From assembly GCA_964610885.1 (NCBI GenBank), contig CAZSWR010000029.1, positions 1-36,524 on the forward strand: 36,524 bases of DNA, written 5' to 3'. Every line of letters begins with the position of its first letter. Position 1 is the stretch's first letter. Shown one piece after another: positions 10,501-16,440 of the stretch. Both the position numbers and the translations under genes were made by a program. The notes under the pieces are model-generated. The model searched no databases, was not told the DNA's origin, and worked only from the letters and a program-made list of their open reading frames with translations. The stretch is from CAZSWR01 sp964610885. GTDB lineage: Bacteria > Bacteroidota > Ignavibacteria > Kapaibacteriales > UBA2268.

Positions 10501-10626
10501 TATGATCTCCACATAGGTATTCATCCCGGGAGTCCCAATGTCCGGGATCATATACGAAACTTGCGGCTGGCCGAAAGCCAGAACCGCACAAGAAAGAAAT
10601 AAAAAAAGAGTAAGTTTGATGTTCAT
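4507..10626 (-). CDS. Giant secreted surface protein: glycine-rich region, ASH/Ig-like repeats, T9SS type A sorting domain
   Basis: This is a 2039-residue exported protein. It has a signal peptide (MNIKLTLFLFLSCAVLAFG). A glycine-rich block at about residues 225-445 has many GGGGGGS, GGSGG and GYGGG runs, like the glycine-rich module of other bacterial surface proteins. From about 690 to 1780 there is a long series of ASH (choice-of-anchor D) beta-sandwich repeats, recognisable by FGxV/FDLGL starts, VTITNxS strands and PP-G strands (for example NPVDFGIVANCEGPQTRDV). A cohesin-like/FN3-like segment follows at about 1780-1945. The last 80 residues form a T9SS sorting domain (NPNPAGEKVIVHA, GMYYLIM, TTQVYIMK). 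It is therefore probably secreted through the outer membrane and attached to the surface as an adhesin or structural protein. The ATG at 10626 begins the signal peptide; no strong ribosome binding site is seen. It appears monocistronic. Confidence 0.9.
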   Translation of the reverse strand: MNIKLTLFLFLSCAVLAFGQPQVSYMIPDIGTPGMNTYVEIIAPVSVTKDLGGFGNPGIFANNPGSVIRVRCQNASDEQKITIGPLVVSWDGRLISTQIFVNPDLVVNESDWQLTPHVVPIVVESNYTGNTGISGSFNFYVVKPTHIGDIRTINEYVLGAGNLGKRSPRGAMIVDSITFRSGPGIKYSVSTADCDPNTPGNQGYLPFVLLATNRLVASSTTILQVNASTSGPNAGPGGGGGGGSFNDAPSSPSAGGSGFTGGGPGGSAYGSLYGSGGAATSNSQVNYTYGFSSMNGVAGGTSSGAWENSGGGTGHPFGTSGLGCTGGNTSCNPLGGYGGGSGGKQSGSTGYGYRGGDGANATAGVGEGNNPTQGGKVVGNRMGVPLAGGSGGASGNALGLESGYGGGGGGAIRVSAPILFGFEVQAVGGAGGDGTATPIFPLESGDGGCGSGGYVELNAKDTMNFMVANVRGGNNDVLNYGRIRVNYSYPPNQNQEPNKNPDLPTVQEYYYRGVTTKSIANVSRTFTLQGTYDYNRTLYIYIKPQSGNWSLEGTVSASTSSHTWSKSITLPGTDLVYYLMAVEEPTQVIPSGTYTQVPAYIMSQAAANVLKIASSQITKEDALVHSYPCSFSQDPIPEKKVINLNSIGSLPTTFNRSQNYFKYGNHGFTVNYLDNDVVPPGGSYRIEVTFAYDASFFPATEMLDTLFVYHNADNLPNPIGIELKAILDKIPIEARSRDMSHIITSLDFPMSCFGQASTQYFKIKNLTDRPLPCTIYLSGAGFNVSTSNPDPIPPNGTKEFKVDFTPTSYAPVTCNLGAFPSDCMAYFLMTLNGTVYHPTLDVPAEFDLGLTCQSQQIEKTLTVTNTSTENFTIGNGTFSNNVGFSASILPPGTIPPGGTGQIKFTLAPGTSGTYETFYTFSSSLCAQPEFRIKIKGRVREFKTDLGKSTITVPPICVGTIKDTIIVFKNSGLDEFTIDNAPSSISSDNPAFIPVLLTTDPVPPGGEFRIGVQINISTPGPQTATIRFRFKDCPGVWESFVVNASSIDGKYSVSKDRDFGNVAIGETDVIKITITNTGTNEAKIDGILPLSPPFSIQRIDPPGATSLMPGESIEVYVAFTPTDEFEHIGTLEANFLLKPSDCANKVSAELRARGIKSDIVINPNPVDFGIVANCEGPQTRDVTITNKSDAPFSLVTPPDIGGVDWEYYSFTSSVTYPYELKKNEFATYTVTFTPIAGRPLGVKNAELTFYTDMTLISTIGVPMVAVKDTVVLNYASPVEIGDVLINTTGSSSLSFANPTLRDIAIANGVSSSPNVTFSPSKGTVGKGGAVLDFAIDAFGATLGQQTAIITFHTNSPCSLDYPVEVHYNVVEGSITADHSGQCDTAFYCETLRDSVILYNPSDYPVSYSNIRFEGANATNFAFDVPPVARTLDPNERDTLRFSSSIGSAEPKGLKNAEFVCSTNLVGTPEIRVPLMAYFQGFATVVSPTVINLPARNLASVEVIPITITNSSGRDEVVASPNGVVISASYITMGAIAGVPAWGAATADVTYTYTEAGFKADSIKIYFDTPCRDSLVILVNATGIDDSFEYTDLVDFQKVTNCKSPEKPLAFTNRNPKGTDIEILDMKIDGPDASYFSFANVITYPIVLALGVPHTEPIRFTAANGPDGVKTAFVTITVRSNGKEYTMRTNLSGERQSPQYSLNPNGPISFANALVNVEVSQPLEIRNTGAIDIEIASFAFSDPDFYALNPPAAGQVLTAGTGSYTLQVAFRPTTNRQYSANLQLNCTSGDCPVPVTVALDGSTETAASAYIYIPSFDQVDPTTKNFSIPIYVRLSDPSTVIPSIGYKAVLEYNSTVFSGERLSSGIVSADSIFDKRRITTIEGTWSRQGASDSLLTTIIGSVLLGETDTTALKLTSFQWTSNGERVSQTRTDSGKLVVSICRAKDPRLVRNNGVGNMVLVNPNPAGEKVIVHASCLETGEYTFELVNLIGVSVARREQRVETEGQHEFDFQFDAEGLPDGMYYLIMRSPARVKTTQVYIMK

Positions 10627-11123
10627 AAGCCGGTACCGTTATAGTTTTCAATACTACATATTGTAATAACACATGAAATGCAAAAAGTTATAATATTTTT
10701 TTATTTATACAAAAAAACTGATTGGCCGCCGGAGCAGCTTGATATATATTAAAATAAGGAAAAATACCGATTCTACGAAGATGAAATTTTCCAATGCAGC
10801 GTTTTCGCCTCTCTTGGCCATCGGTCTGAATGAATTCGGCCGCAGGTGCTGGGGGGCGGAGAACGCATTTCCTAAGTGTGTGTTGAATAAGTAACAAATT
10901 AGCAACAATGGGTTTTAACACATTGCATGTATTGCTGTAACTCGTTGATATATCAAGAAATCCCCCAACCCCCTTTTTCAAAGGGGGCCAAAGAAAAGAT
11001 TAGTGTAAAACACTGACAATATTAGAGATAGGGTGATGCTCGAACCCACGGGTTAACCCGTGGGATGGATGATCAATACTTTTTCTTGCAGACTCCTAAT
11101 GGAATGACCGTATTGAATCCATA
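10627..11123. other. Repeat-bearing intergenic region between the surface protein and surA
   Basis: 10627-10920 is AT-rich near the 5' end of the surface protein gene and should hold its promoter. No clear coding region or known RNA is visible. 10922-11085 is a copy of the palindrome-rich dispersed repeat listed separately. Confidence 0.6.
10922..11085 (-). repeat. Palindrome-rich dispersed repeat, copy A
   Basis: Read on the minus strand this copy has, in order: AAAAAGTATTGATCA, the perfect 20 bp palindrome CCCACGGGTTAACCCGTGGG (11045-11064), GTTCGAGCATCACCCTATCT, a GCCCCC/GGGGG hairpin, and TTGATATATCAA (10945-10956). The same order occurs at 14847-15014 and 19541-19747 with high identity. 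It is non-coding and lies just after the surA terminator. This end of copy A is not bounded by a clear terminal inverted repeat. Confidence 0.85.
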
Positions 11124-11164
11124 GAAACAAAAAAGGAAAAATGAGCCTTCATCTTTCCTTTTTC
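11124..11164 (-). terminator. Rho-independent terminator of the parvulin operon
   Basis: AAAAAGGAAA (11130-11139) and TTTCCTTTTT (11154-11163) form a perfect 10 bp stem with a 14-nt loop. On the minus strand it ends in a long T-run. It lies about 36 bases after the surA stop codon. Both strands have U-rich tails. Confidence 0.8.
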
Positions 11165-11199
11165 GATTTGATCCTATTAGCAATTAAAGCTTGCCGGGG

Positions 11200-12507
11200 C
11201 TACTCTTTGATTTCCCAGTAAATTGTTTTGCGTAGGTCTTCGATCCATGTGTTATACAGTTTCTGCTGCTTTTGTGATGTAGCGTATTGCTGTATCTCCT
11301 TGAGGTCGTCGGTCATATTCGCTTTGTGCGCTTCAATGATTCGTTTTTTGTAGATGATATGGAACGAGACCTGGGGTTCGCCGGAGTATTGGACGGGGTC
11401 CGAGACGCCGCCGACGGGGATCTTGTCGATTTCATCGCGCAGATTCTGTGGGATTCTGTCCACGGGATACTTCCCGAGCGAGCCGCCGAAGCCTTGAGTC
11501 TCTTTTTCGTCGGAGTATTTTTTTGCAAGCTCCTCAAAGCTTTCGCCGGCCATGGATCTTCTCTTGATGTCCAAAAGAATTGCTTTGGCCGTATCGCGCT
11601 CCTCGGAGTTTTGACCGGTGCGGAAAAGAATGTGGCGGGCATAGACAGAGTCTTTGTTCTTGTTCAGAGCTTGGATGATATGATAACCGAAAGGCGTTTC
11701 CACGGGCAGTGAAACTTGGCCGATTTGCAGATTGAAGGCCGCCTGTTCGAATTCTTTGACGAGCGCGCCCTTGACGATCCATCCCAAATCTCCGCCATTG
11801 CCGGCATTGCTTAAGTCTGCGCTATGCGTTTTGGCAAACATTGCGAAGTCGCCACCTTTGATGATCGAATCGCGGACGCGAAGGGCCAATTCATAGACGC
11901 GATCTTTGGAATTGCGGCTGGCCTGCACGTTTTTGACGATATGGAACAGTTCCACCCTCGTTGGAATTTCGGGAATGGAATCCTTGTATTTCTCGAAGAA
12001 TTCCTCGATTTCGCGGGGCGAAACTGTGATGTCTCCAAAGGTGTTTCTGCGAATTTTCTCGGTCATCAGCATTTTGCGTATGTCGTCGCGATAATCGTTT
12101 TGAATCTTTGCGATAGACATGCCGTAAAGCGCTTCGATACGCGATTCGGAGCCGTAGCGCTGGACCAATTGCGCCAGCTGGTATTCCCATCGTTGCTGCA
12201 CTTCTTCGTCTGTAACCTCGACGGAGTCTTCGTATGCTTTGATAAGTATCAGCTTCTCGGCGATCAGCAGGTCGAGCACTCTGCGCCGCAGCGCCGGGTC
12301 GTTCAATTTTGCAGCAGAGTCCTGCTGTTGGAGCATAGAAATCTGCCCATCGACGTCCGATTTAAGTATGACCTCGGAGCCGACGACTGCCGAAACCTTT
12401 TCCAAGGATTCGCCTTCGCGAGGCTGAATTTGGGCCGAAGCGCTCTCCGAGAGGATGAGCGCGGAAATGATTGCGATCGAGGCTACCAATATTTTGCTTA
12501 ATTTCAT
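11200..12507 (-). CDS. surA: SurA-type periplasmic chaperone / peptidyl-prolyl isomerase
   Basis: This 435-residue exported chaperone helps outer-membrane proteins cross the periplasm and fold. It has a signal peptide (MKLSKILVASIAIISALIL, cleavage near ASA-Q), a SurA N-terminal chaperone domain (about 34-170, starting EKVSAVVGSEVILKSDVD), a first parvulin domain (184-284, with GNGGDLGWIVKG and TPFGYHIIQ) and a second parvulin domain (288-395, with ARHILFRTG and GFGGSLGKYP). I chose the ATG at 12507, which begins the signal peptide, over the in-frame ATG at 12549, which would add a polar leader and overlap the previous gene. The upstream gene's TAA is at 12509-12511, so stop and start are separated by one base and translation is probably coupled. 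The pairing with another parvulin protein fits a dedicated barrel-assembly folding operon. Confidence 0.92.
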   Translation of the reverse strand: MKLSKILVASIAIISALILSESASAQIQPREGESLEKVSAVVGSEVILKSDVDGQISMLQQQDSAAKLNDPALRRRVLDLLIAEKLILIKAYEDSVEVTDEEVQQRWEYQLAQLVQRYGSESRIEALYGMSIAKIQNDYRDDIRKMLMTEKIRRNTFGDITVSPREIEEFFEKYKDSIPEIPTRVELFHIVKNVQASRNSKDRVYELALRVRDSIIKGGDFAMFAKTHSADLSNAGNGGDLGWIVKGALVKEFEQAAFNLQIGQVSLPVETPFGYHIIQALNKNKDSVYARHILFRTGQNSEERDTAKAILLDIKRRSMAGESFEELAKKYSDEKETQGFGGSLGKYPVDRIPQNLRDEIDKIPVGGVSDPVQYSGEPQVSFHIIYKKRIIEAHKANMTDDLKEIQQYATSQKQQKLYNTWIEDLRKTIYWEIKE

Positions 12508-12508
12508 A

Positions 12509-14581
12509 TTATTTCTGTTTTGATTCGAGAGTTTTTTCGATAACATCATTATTAATCGTTACGTTGTGCGAGGCGCGAAGTTTCGTGAGCCATTTGTCCA
12601 AGAGTGCCTTTTGAATAATGTCCTGCACGTCAGGGGCCAGGTCTGGAATGGATTCCTCGAAAGTTTTCTGGCGAGGCATATCGACCGAGTTCACCTTGAC
12701 GACGGACCATCCGCGGTCGAATTGGAACGGTTCGAGCACGTCGCCGGCTTTGGCGTTCCTCGATTCGGGGACTTGGGCCAATTTGCCGTCTTTCGGAGCA
12801 ATTTTGCCCCAATGGCCTTTGCGTTCTTTGTATGTATTCCTTTGTGTGTACCGGACGGCGAGCGAATCGAAAGCTACTCCCGATTTGGCCAATTTGTAAA
12901 CCTCCTTGGCGAGCGAATCGCTAAGCACGTAAACCTCGGAAATGTCGTATTTCTTGATTGTTCTGTACTTCGATTTCGTGGTGTCGTAGTATGCCTTGGC
13001 GATCACTGTGTCGAATTTCAGGCGGTCCCACACTTCGAGTGCTTCCACCTTGAAGAGCAAAATACCGTCACGGAATTCATTCATCAGGACCGAGAACTCG
13101 GGGTATTCCGACTCGAGGTTCTTCGATACGGATTCGAAAACGATAGGATCGACCATTTTGTCCACGGCTTTCCTCAACCCTTCGGTGGTGAGGTTCGTGG
13201 CTTTCAGGTCGTTTCTGGTGCGCAGCGCCGTAATGAAATCGCTGACAGTCGTGCCCTGGCCGCCGAGCAGGTAGATCGGTTTTTGCATAAGGTCTTGGGG
13301 GACTCTGGCGAATAGGTTGGTGTCGAGCGCTGTTTTGGTGGAATCAATATTTGAAACCAAGCTGCGGAGAACCGGCTCTTTGAGGTCGAAACCCATGTTT
13401 GCTTTCAGCTTGGATAAATGTTCTCTTTTGTCGTTTTCCCAATAAACTCGTTTGTAGAGCTTTTTCAGTTCTTCTTTTTCGGCCGCGACGTCGATTTCGC
13501 GGGAGCTGTCGCGGCGGATGATATGGATACCGTATTCAGTTTTCACTTTGCCGATTTCGCCGTCTTTGAGTTTGAATATTGCGTCAGCAAAATCCAGATT
13601 CAGTTGGCGGCCGGAGCCGTCGAGTCCGGTCGATCGCGAGTACCATTCGCCAAGCGATCCACCCTTTTGTGCCGTATAGCTGTCCTTGGAATACTTAGCG
13701 GCAGCGGCTGCGAAATCGCCACCATTCTTCAACTCGTCGAAGACTTTGCCCGCTTCGATTGCGTACGATACTGTATCTTTTTTGTCTTCGTCTGGCGCGA
13801 AAAGAATATGGCTGGCCTTGACTTTGTATCGCGGTTCGTCTTTCATCAGTTTAAGGATGAAGTAGCCATATTTAGAGCTAATCAATTCGGGATAGATTTC
13901 GCCGGGTTTGATTTTGTAAACCGCGTTTTCGATTGGCGCTTGCATGCTTCCGGCCGTATAGTATGCCGGCAGCAATCCGCCGAGAGAGGCAGTCGTTTTG
14001 TCGTCGGACGAATCGCGAGCCATTTTCTCGAAATCGGCGCCGGCGAGCAGCTTCTGAAGTATGCTATTGGCGCGGTTGTATGCCGGAAGTGTGTCTTGGT
14101 TCGGGCCGGCGGCGTGGAAAATGATGATTGAAACTTGGAATTCGCGGTTTCGGTGCTCGAGCATCTGGGCGACGTGCGGCTCGGTGAGCTGTTTGTCGTA
14201 ATAGAATGACTCGGCAAGGATCTTGCGGTTATGTTCCATATCGGAAATCACTGCCGGATCCTTATCGAAACCGCGCTCGATGGCATCGGCTACCTTCAGG
14301 CGATAGTTGATATACAGGTTTAAAAACTCGTAAAGGCTGTCCTTCGAGACAGAAAACAGATCAAGATCTTTCCTGTTAAGGTTCTTTTTGAAAGATTTCT
14401 CTAAATCGGCAAAAGTGATGCTTTCCTCGCCGACTTTTGCGATTACTTCGGACTTAGTGTTACCTGCTTTAGCTTGCTTTTTGCCTTTTTTCTGGGGAGC
14501 GCCCTCTGCAATACTTATTGCAGATACCGCTATGACAGCAAGTAAGACGGCAATAAAAAATCTTCCGTTTTGTTTCTTCAT
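12509..14581 (-). CDS. Large multi-parvulin peptidyl-prolyl isomerase (SurA/PpiD-like)
   Basis: This is a 690-residue exported foldase. It begins with a signal peptide or N-terminal anchor (hydrophobic 9-28), a lysine-rich linker (30-45) and a SurA-like N-terminal helical region (44-147). Two parvulin-type domains follow: 148-255 (SLGGLLPAY, KYGYFILKL) and 256-370 (KASHILFAPDEDK, KGGSLGEWY, YGIHIIRRD). A divergent third parvulin-like segment occurs at about 540-640 (ERKGHWGKIAPKDG, PFQFDRGWSVVKVNS). The C-terminus is helical. It presumably acts in the periplasm on nascent outer-membrane proteins with the downstream surA. At 690 residues it is longer than SurA (about 430), and its lack of a clear transmembrane anchor other than the N-terminus makes it either a PpiD-like anchored protein or a soluble one. 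Start at the ATG 14581; GGAAG lies immediately upstream. Confidence 0.88.
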   Translation of the reverse strand: MKKQNGRFFIAVLLAVIAVSAISIAEGAPQKKGKKQAKAGNTKSEVIAKVGEESITFADLEKSFKKNLNRKDLDLFSVSKDSLYEFLNLYINYRLKVADAIERGFDKDPAVISDMEHNRKILAESFYYDKQLTEPHVAQMLEHRNREFQVSIIIFHAAGPNQDTLPAYNRANSILQKLLAGADFEKMARDSSDDKTTASLGGLLPAYYTAGSMQAPIENAVYKIKPGEIYPELISSKYGYFILKLMKDEPRYKVKASHILFAPDEDKKDTVSYAIEAGKVFDELKNGGDFAAAAAKYSKDSYTAQKGGSLGEWYSRSTGLDGSGRQLNLDFADAIFKLKDGEIGKVKTEYGIHIIRRDSSREIDVAAEKEELKKLYKRVYWENDKREHLSKLKANMGFDLKEPVLRSLVSNIDSTKTALDTNLFARVPQDLMQKPIYLLGGQGTTVSDFITALRTRNDLKATNLTTEGLRKAVDKMVDPIVFESVSKNLESEYPEFSVLMNEFRDGILLFKVEALEVWDRLKFDTVIAKAYYDTTKSKYRTIKKYDISEVYVLSDSLAKEVYKLAKSGVAFDSLAVRYTQRNTYKERKGHWGKIAPKDGKLAQVPESRNAKAGDVLEPFQFDRGWSVVKVNSVDMPRQKTFEESIPDLAPDVQDIIQKALLDKWLTKLRASHNVTINNDVIEKTLESKQK

Positions 14582-15093
14582 CTTCCGATACCCCTTTGAA
14601 TTATAATACTAATTGACATTAACTTTAACTAAATAATAACACGTGCAATTTTGTTTTCCGAAATTGCTTCATTTCAAACTTACAAGATTAATAATTTTCT
14701 TGCTTATAATAAAGCTGTTTATTGCATTTGTAGTATTTTTAACATTAATTTTTATTCACTAAGAAACCGCCTGGCGAATAACTGTTTTGGGGATGTATTG
14801 AGAATAGTTGCAAGTAAAAAGGTAAAAGTAGTCTATTTAGCAGGCTGTTGAAAAAAGTATTGATCAGCCATCCCACGGGTTAACCCGTGGGTTCGAGCAT
14901 CACCCTATCTCTTATATTGCCAGTACTTTACGCGAATATTTTCTTTAGCCCACTTTGAGAAAGTGTGTTGGGTGATTTGTTGATATATCAATGACTTTCC
15001 GCGACGTATGCAATGGATTGAAAACCATTTTTGCAGATTTTGTACATATTCCGGCATGCTCATAACATCAGCAACAGGCATTCACTCGGCGAA
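14582..15093. other. AT-rich intergenic region with repeat insertion
   Basis: 14582-14800 is AT-rich and probably contains the promoter of the parvulin operon; a TAAGTTTG box is present on the minus strand at 14675-14682. 14804-14830 (ATAGTTGCAAGTAAAAAGG, then TAAAAGTA) matches, in reverse orientation, part of the 123 bp tandem repeat near 19902-19935. It runs directly into repeat copy B. No coding region is credible here. Confidence 0.55.
14847..15014 (+). repeat. Palindrome-rich dispersed repeat, copy B
   Basis: Starts with GTTGAAAAAAGTATTGATCA, then the 20 bp palindrome (14872-14891), GTTCGAGCATCACCCTATCT, a degenerate GCCCACTTTGAGAAAGTGTG hairpin, and TTGATATATCAA (14980-14991). It is colinear with copies A and C. 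The preceding TAGCAGGC matches the reverse complement of the right end of copy C, which supports a real element boundary. Confidence 0.85.
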
Positions 15094-16440
15094 TCAGAAT
15101 GAATAATTATAAAACATCTGTAGCCGAGTGCCCTCCTTTCCTGTTGCCACGTCGATCCGCAGGAGTATCCCGTTCATAAACAAACGCAAGCCGGCGCCGA
15201 CGTCCCATTTCATATCCGAATGTAATTCCTTGAGTTGCCACGCTGGGGCCACCCGGCCAAGCTCGGCAAACGCGGAGGCCTGTATCCAATCCACTCCCAC
15301 TTTGCGCGTCAGCCACCAAGCATTGAACGGGTTCCAAGGCAGTATTTGGCGCAACTCGGCGCAATAGTACACCGAGGCGCAATCGAAAAACCTGTATTCG
15401 TCGTAGCCGCGGAGCCGAGATTGGCCGCCGAGCGCTGCCCCGACAAAGTTCTGAGGCCTGTGGTACTTTTTGTATTGAATCGCGCCTTTCCCCGGAACGG
15501 AAACCGAAGCCAAGTCGAAATCATTCCAACTCGGCGTGTAGATCGTGGTCGCGTCCAATGCAAGCACGGCTGGAGCCAAGCTTCCGCTGCCCGAAAGCGG
15601 GACGAACCAGGCTAAATCGCCCTTCCAAATGTCGAATGGTGTGGAGTTGGAAAGCATTTCCGAACCGGTCGTGTATGATAATTTCAGGTTGTAGCCGACG
15701 GATGGATTCCAATAATAATCCAAATTCTCGAAATTCAAGAAGAACTCCCAGCCGGCGCCGACCGATTCGACTTCCGTATCGCCCTTGGTCATCTTGAGGT
15801 TTTTGTAAAACACTTTCGTCCCGAGGAATGTGCGCCCGCTTTCGAACGGATTGAGGTTGTATCCGCCGGTTTCGCCCGAGACCAGCAAGCCGTCGCGCAG
15901 CTTCGGATGCGCCACCACATTGCCGGCGCCCCAACCAATGGGCAGCAGAAAGCGGAAAGTGGCTTCGTACCAACGGTATTGCCCGTCGGCCTCGAAGTAG
16001 TTGTCTTCGCTCGATTCGTTCTGGCCGGCGTTTGTGCCAAATGTCGATGTGCCTAATTGCACGGAGTAGTTCTTGACCGTACCGATCCTGCCCCCGAGCA
16101 AATCCGGCTTGACGAATATTCTTTGCCAGAAAGGCAATTGAAAATCCTCCACCTGAAGGTAGCCGAGAAGCGTATTGTTCGTGCTTATTATGCCGCCCAC
16201 TTTGATCAAAGTGTTTTCGCTGACCAATCCTTTGACGCCCACGAAGCCGCCCAAGGTGTATTTCAACAGGTTCGAATAGTAAGCGTATGGCAGCACGTGC
16301 ACGTCCAATCCTGCTGACGAATCGGCCTGCACCGCTTGGCCCGCGATTGCATTGCCGCTGCTGTCTGGTTCGGCCCAAGCGGATACCGTTTCAAATACGA
16401 TTGCAATCGCTGCTGAAAAAAGCAAATAAATTGTTTTCAT
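15094..16440 (-). CDS. BamA/TamA-like outer-membrane beta-barrel protein
   Basis: This is a 448-residue exported protein with a signal peptide (MKTIYLLFSAAIAIVFETVSAWA). The body consists of alternating amphipathic strands with many aromatic residues and ends in YNYSF, the C-terminal aromatic signature of outer-membrane barrels. GGQSRLRGYDEYRFFD followed by a CAELR strand resembles the conserved L6-loop RGY region of Omp85 (BamA/TamA) barrels. No POTRA domain is seen, so it is a barrel-only member. The start is the ATG at 16440, which overlaps the upstream stop codon (ATGA at 16440-16437) and begins the signal peptide; the ATG at 16536 would lie inside the transporter gene. It is the last gene of the MlaC/RND operon, so it may form the outer-membrane step of a lipid route. 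Function is inferred from context. Confidence 0.8.
   Translation of the reverse strand: MKTIYLLFSAAIAIVFETVSAWAEPDSSGNAIAGQAVQADSSAGLDVHVLPYAYYSNLLKYTLGGFVGVKGLVSENTLIKVGGIISTNNTLLGYLQVEDFQLPFWQRIFVKPDLLGGRIGTVKNYSVQLGTSTFGTNAGQNESSEDNYFEADGQYRWYEATFRFLLPIGWGAGNVVAHPKLRDGLLVSGETGGYNLNPFESGRTFLGTKVFYKNLKMTKGDTEVESVGAGWEFFLNFENLDYYWNPSVGYNLKLSYTTGSEMLSNSTPFDIWKGDLAWFVPLSGSGSLAPAVLALDATTIYTPSWNDFDLASVSVPGKGAIQYKKYHRPQNFVGAALGGQSRLRGYDEYRFFDCASVYYCAELRQILPWNPFNAWWLTRKVGVDWIQASAFAELGRVAPAWQLKELHSDMKWDVGAGLRLFMNGILLRIDVATGKEGTRLQMFYNYSF

Noticed and set aside
10688..10981. 97-residue minus-strand frame beginning MKKGVGGFLD
   Set aside because: Its start lies in the GGGGGTTGGGGGA part of the dispersed repeat and the rest has no similarity to a known protein.
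11041..11070. tRNA-like GTTCGA motif next to the CCCACGGG palindrome
   Set aside because: No acceptor, D or anticodon arms can be built; the motif is part of the dispersed repeat in all three copies.
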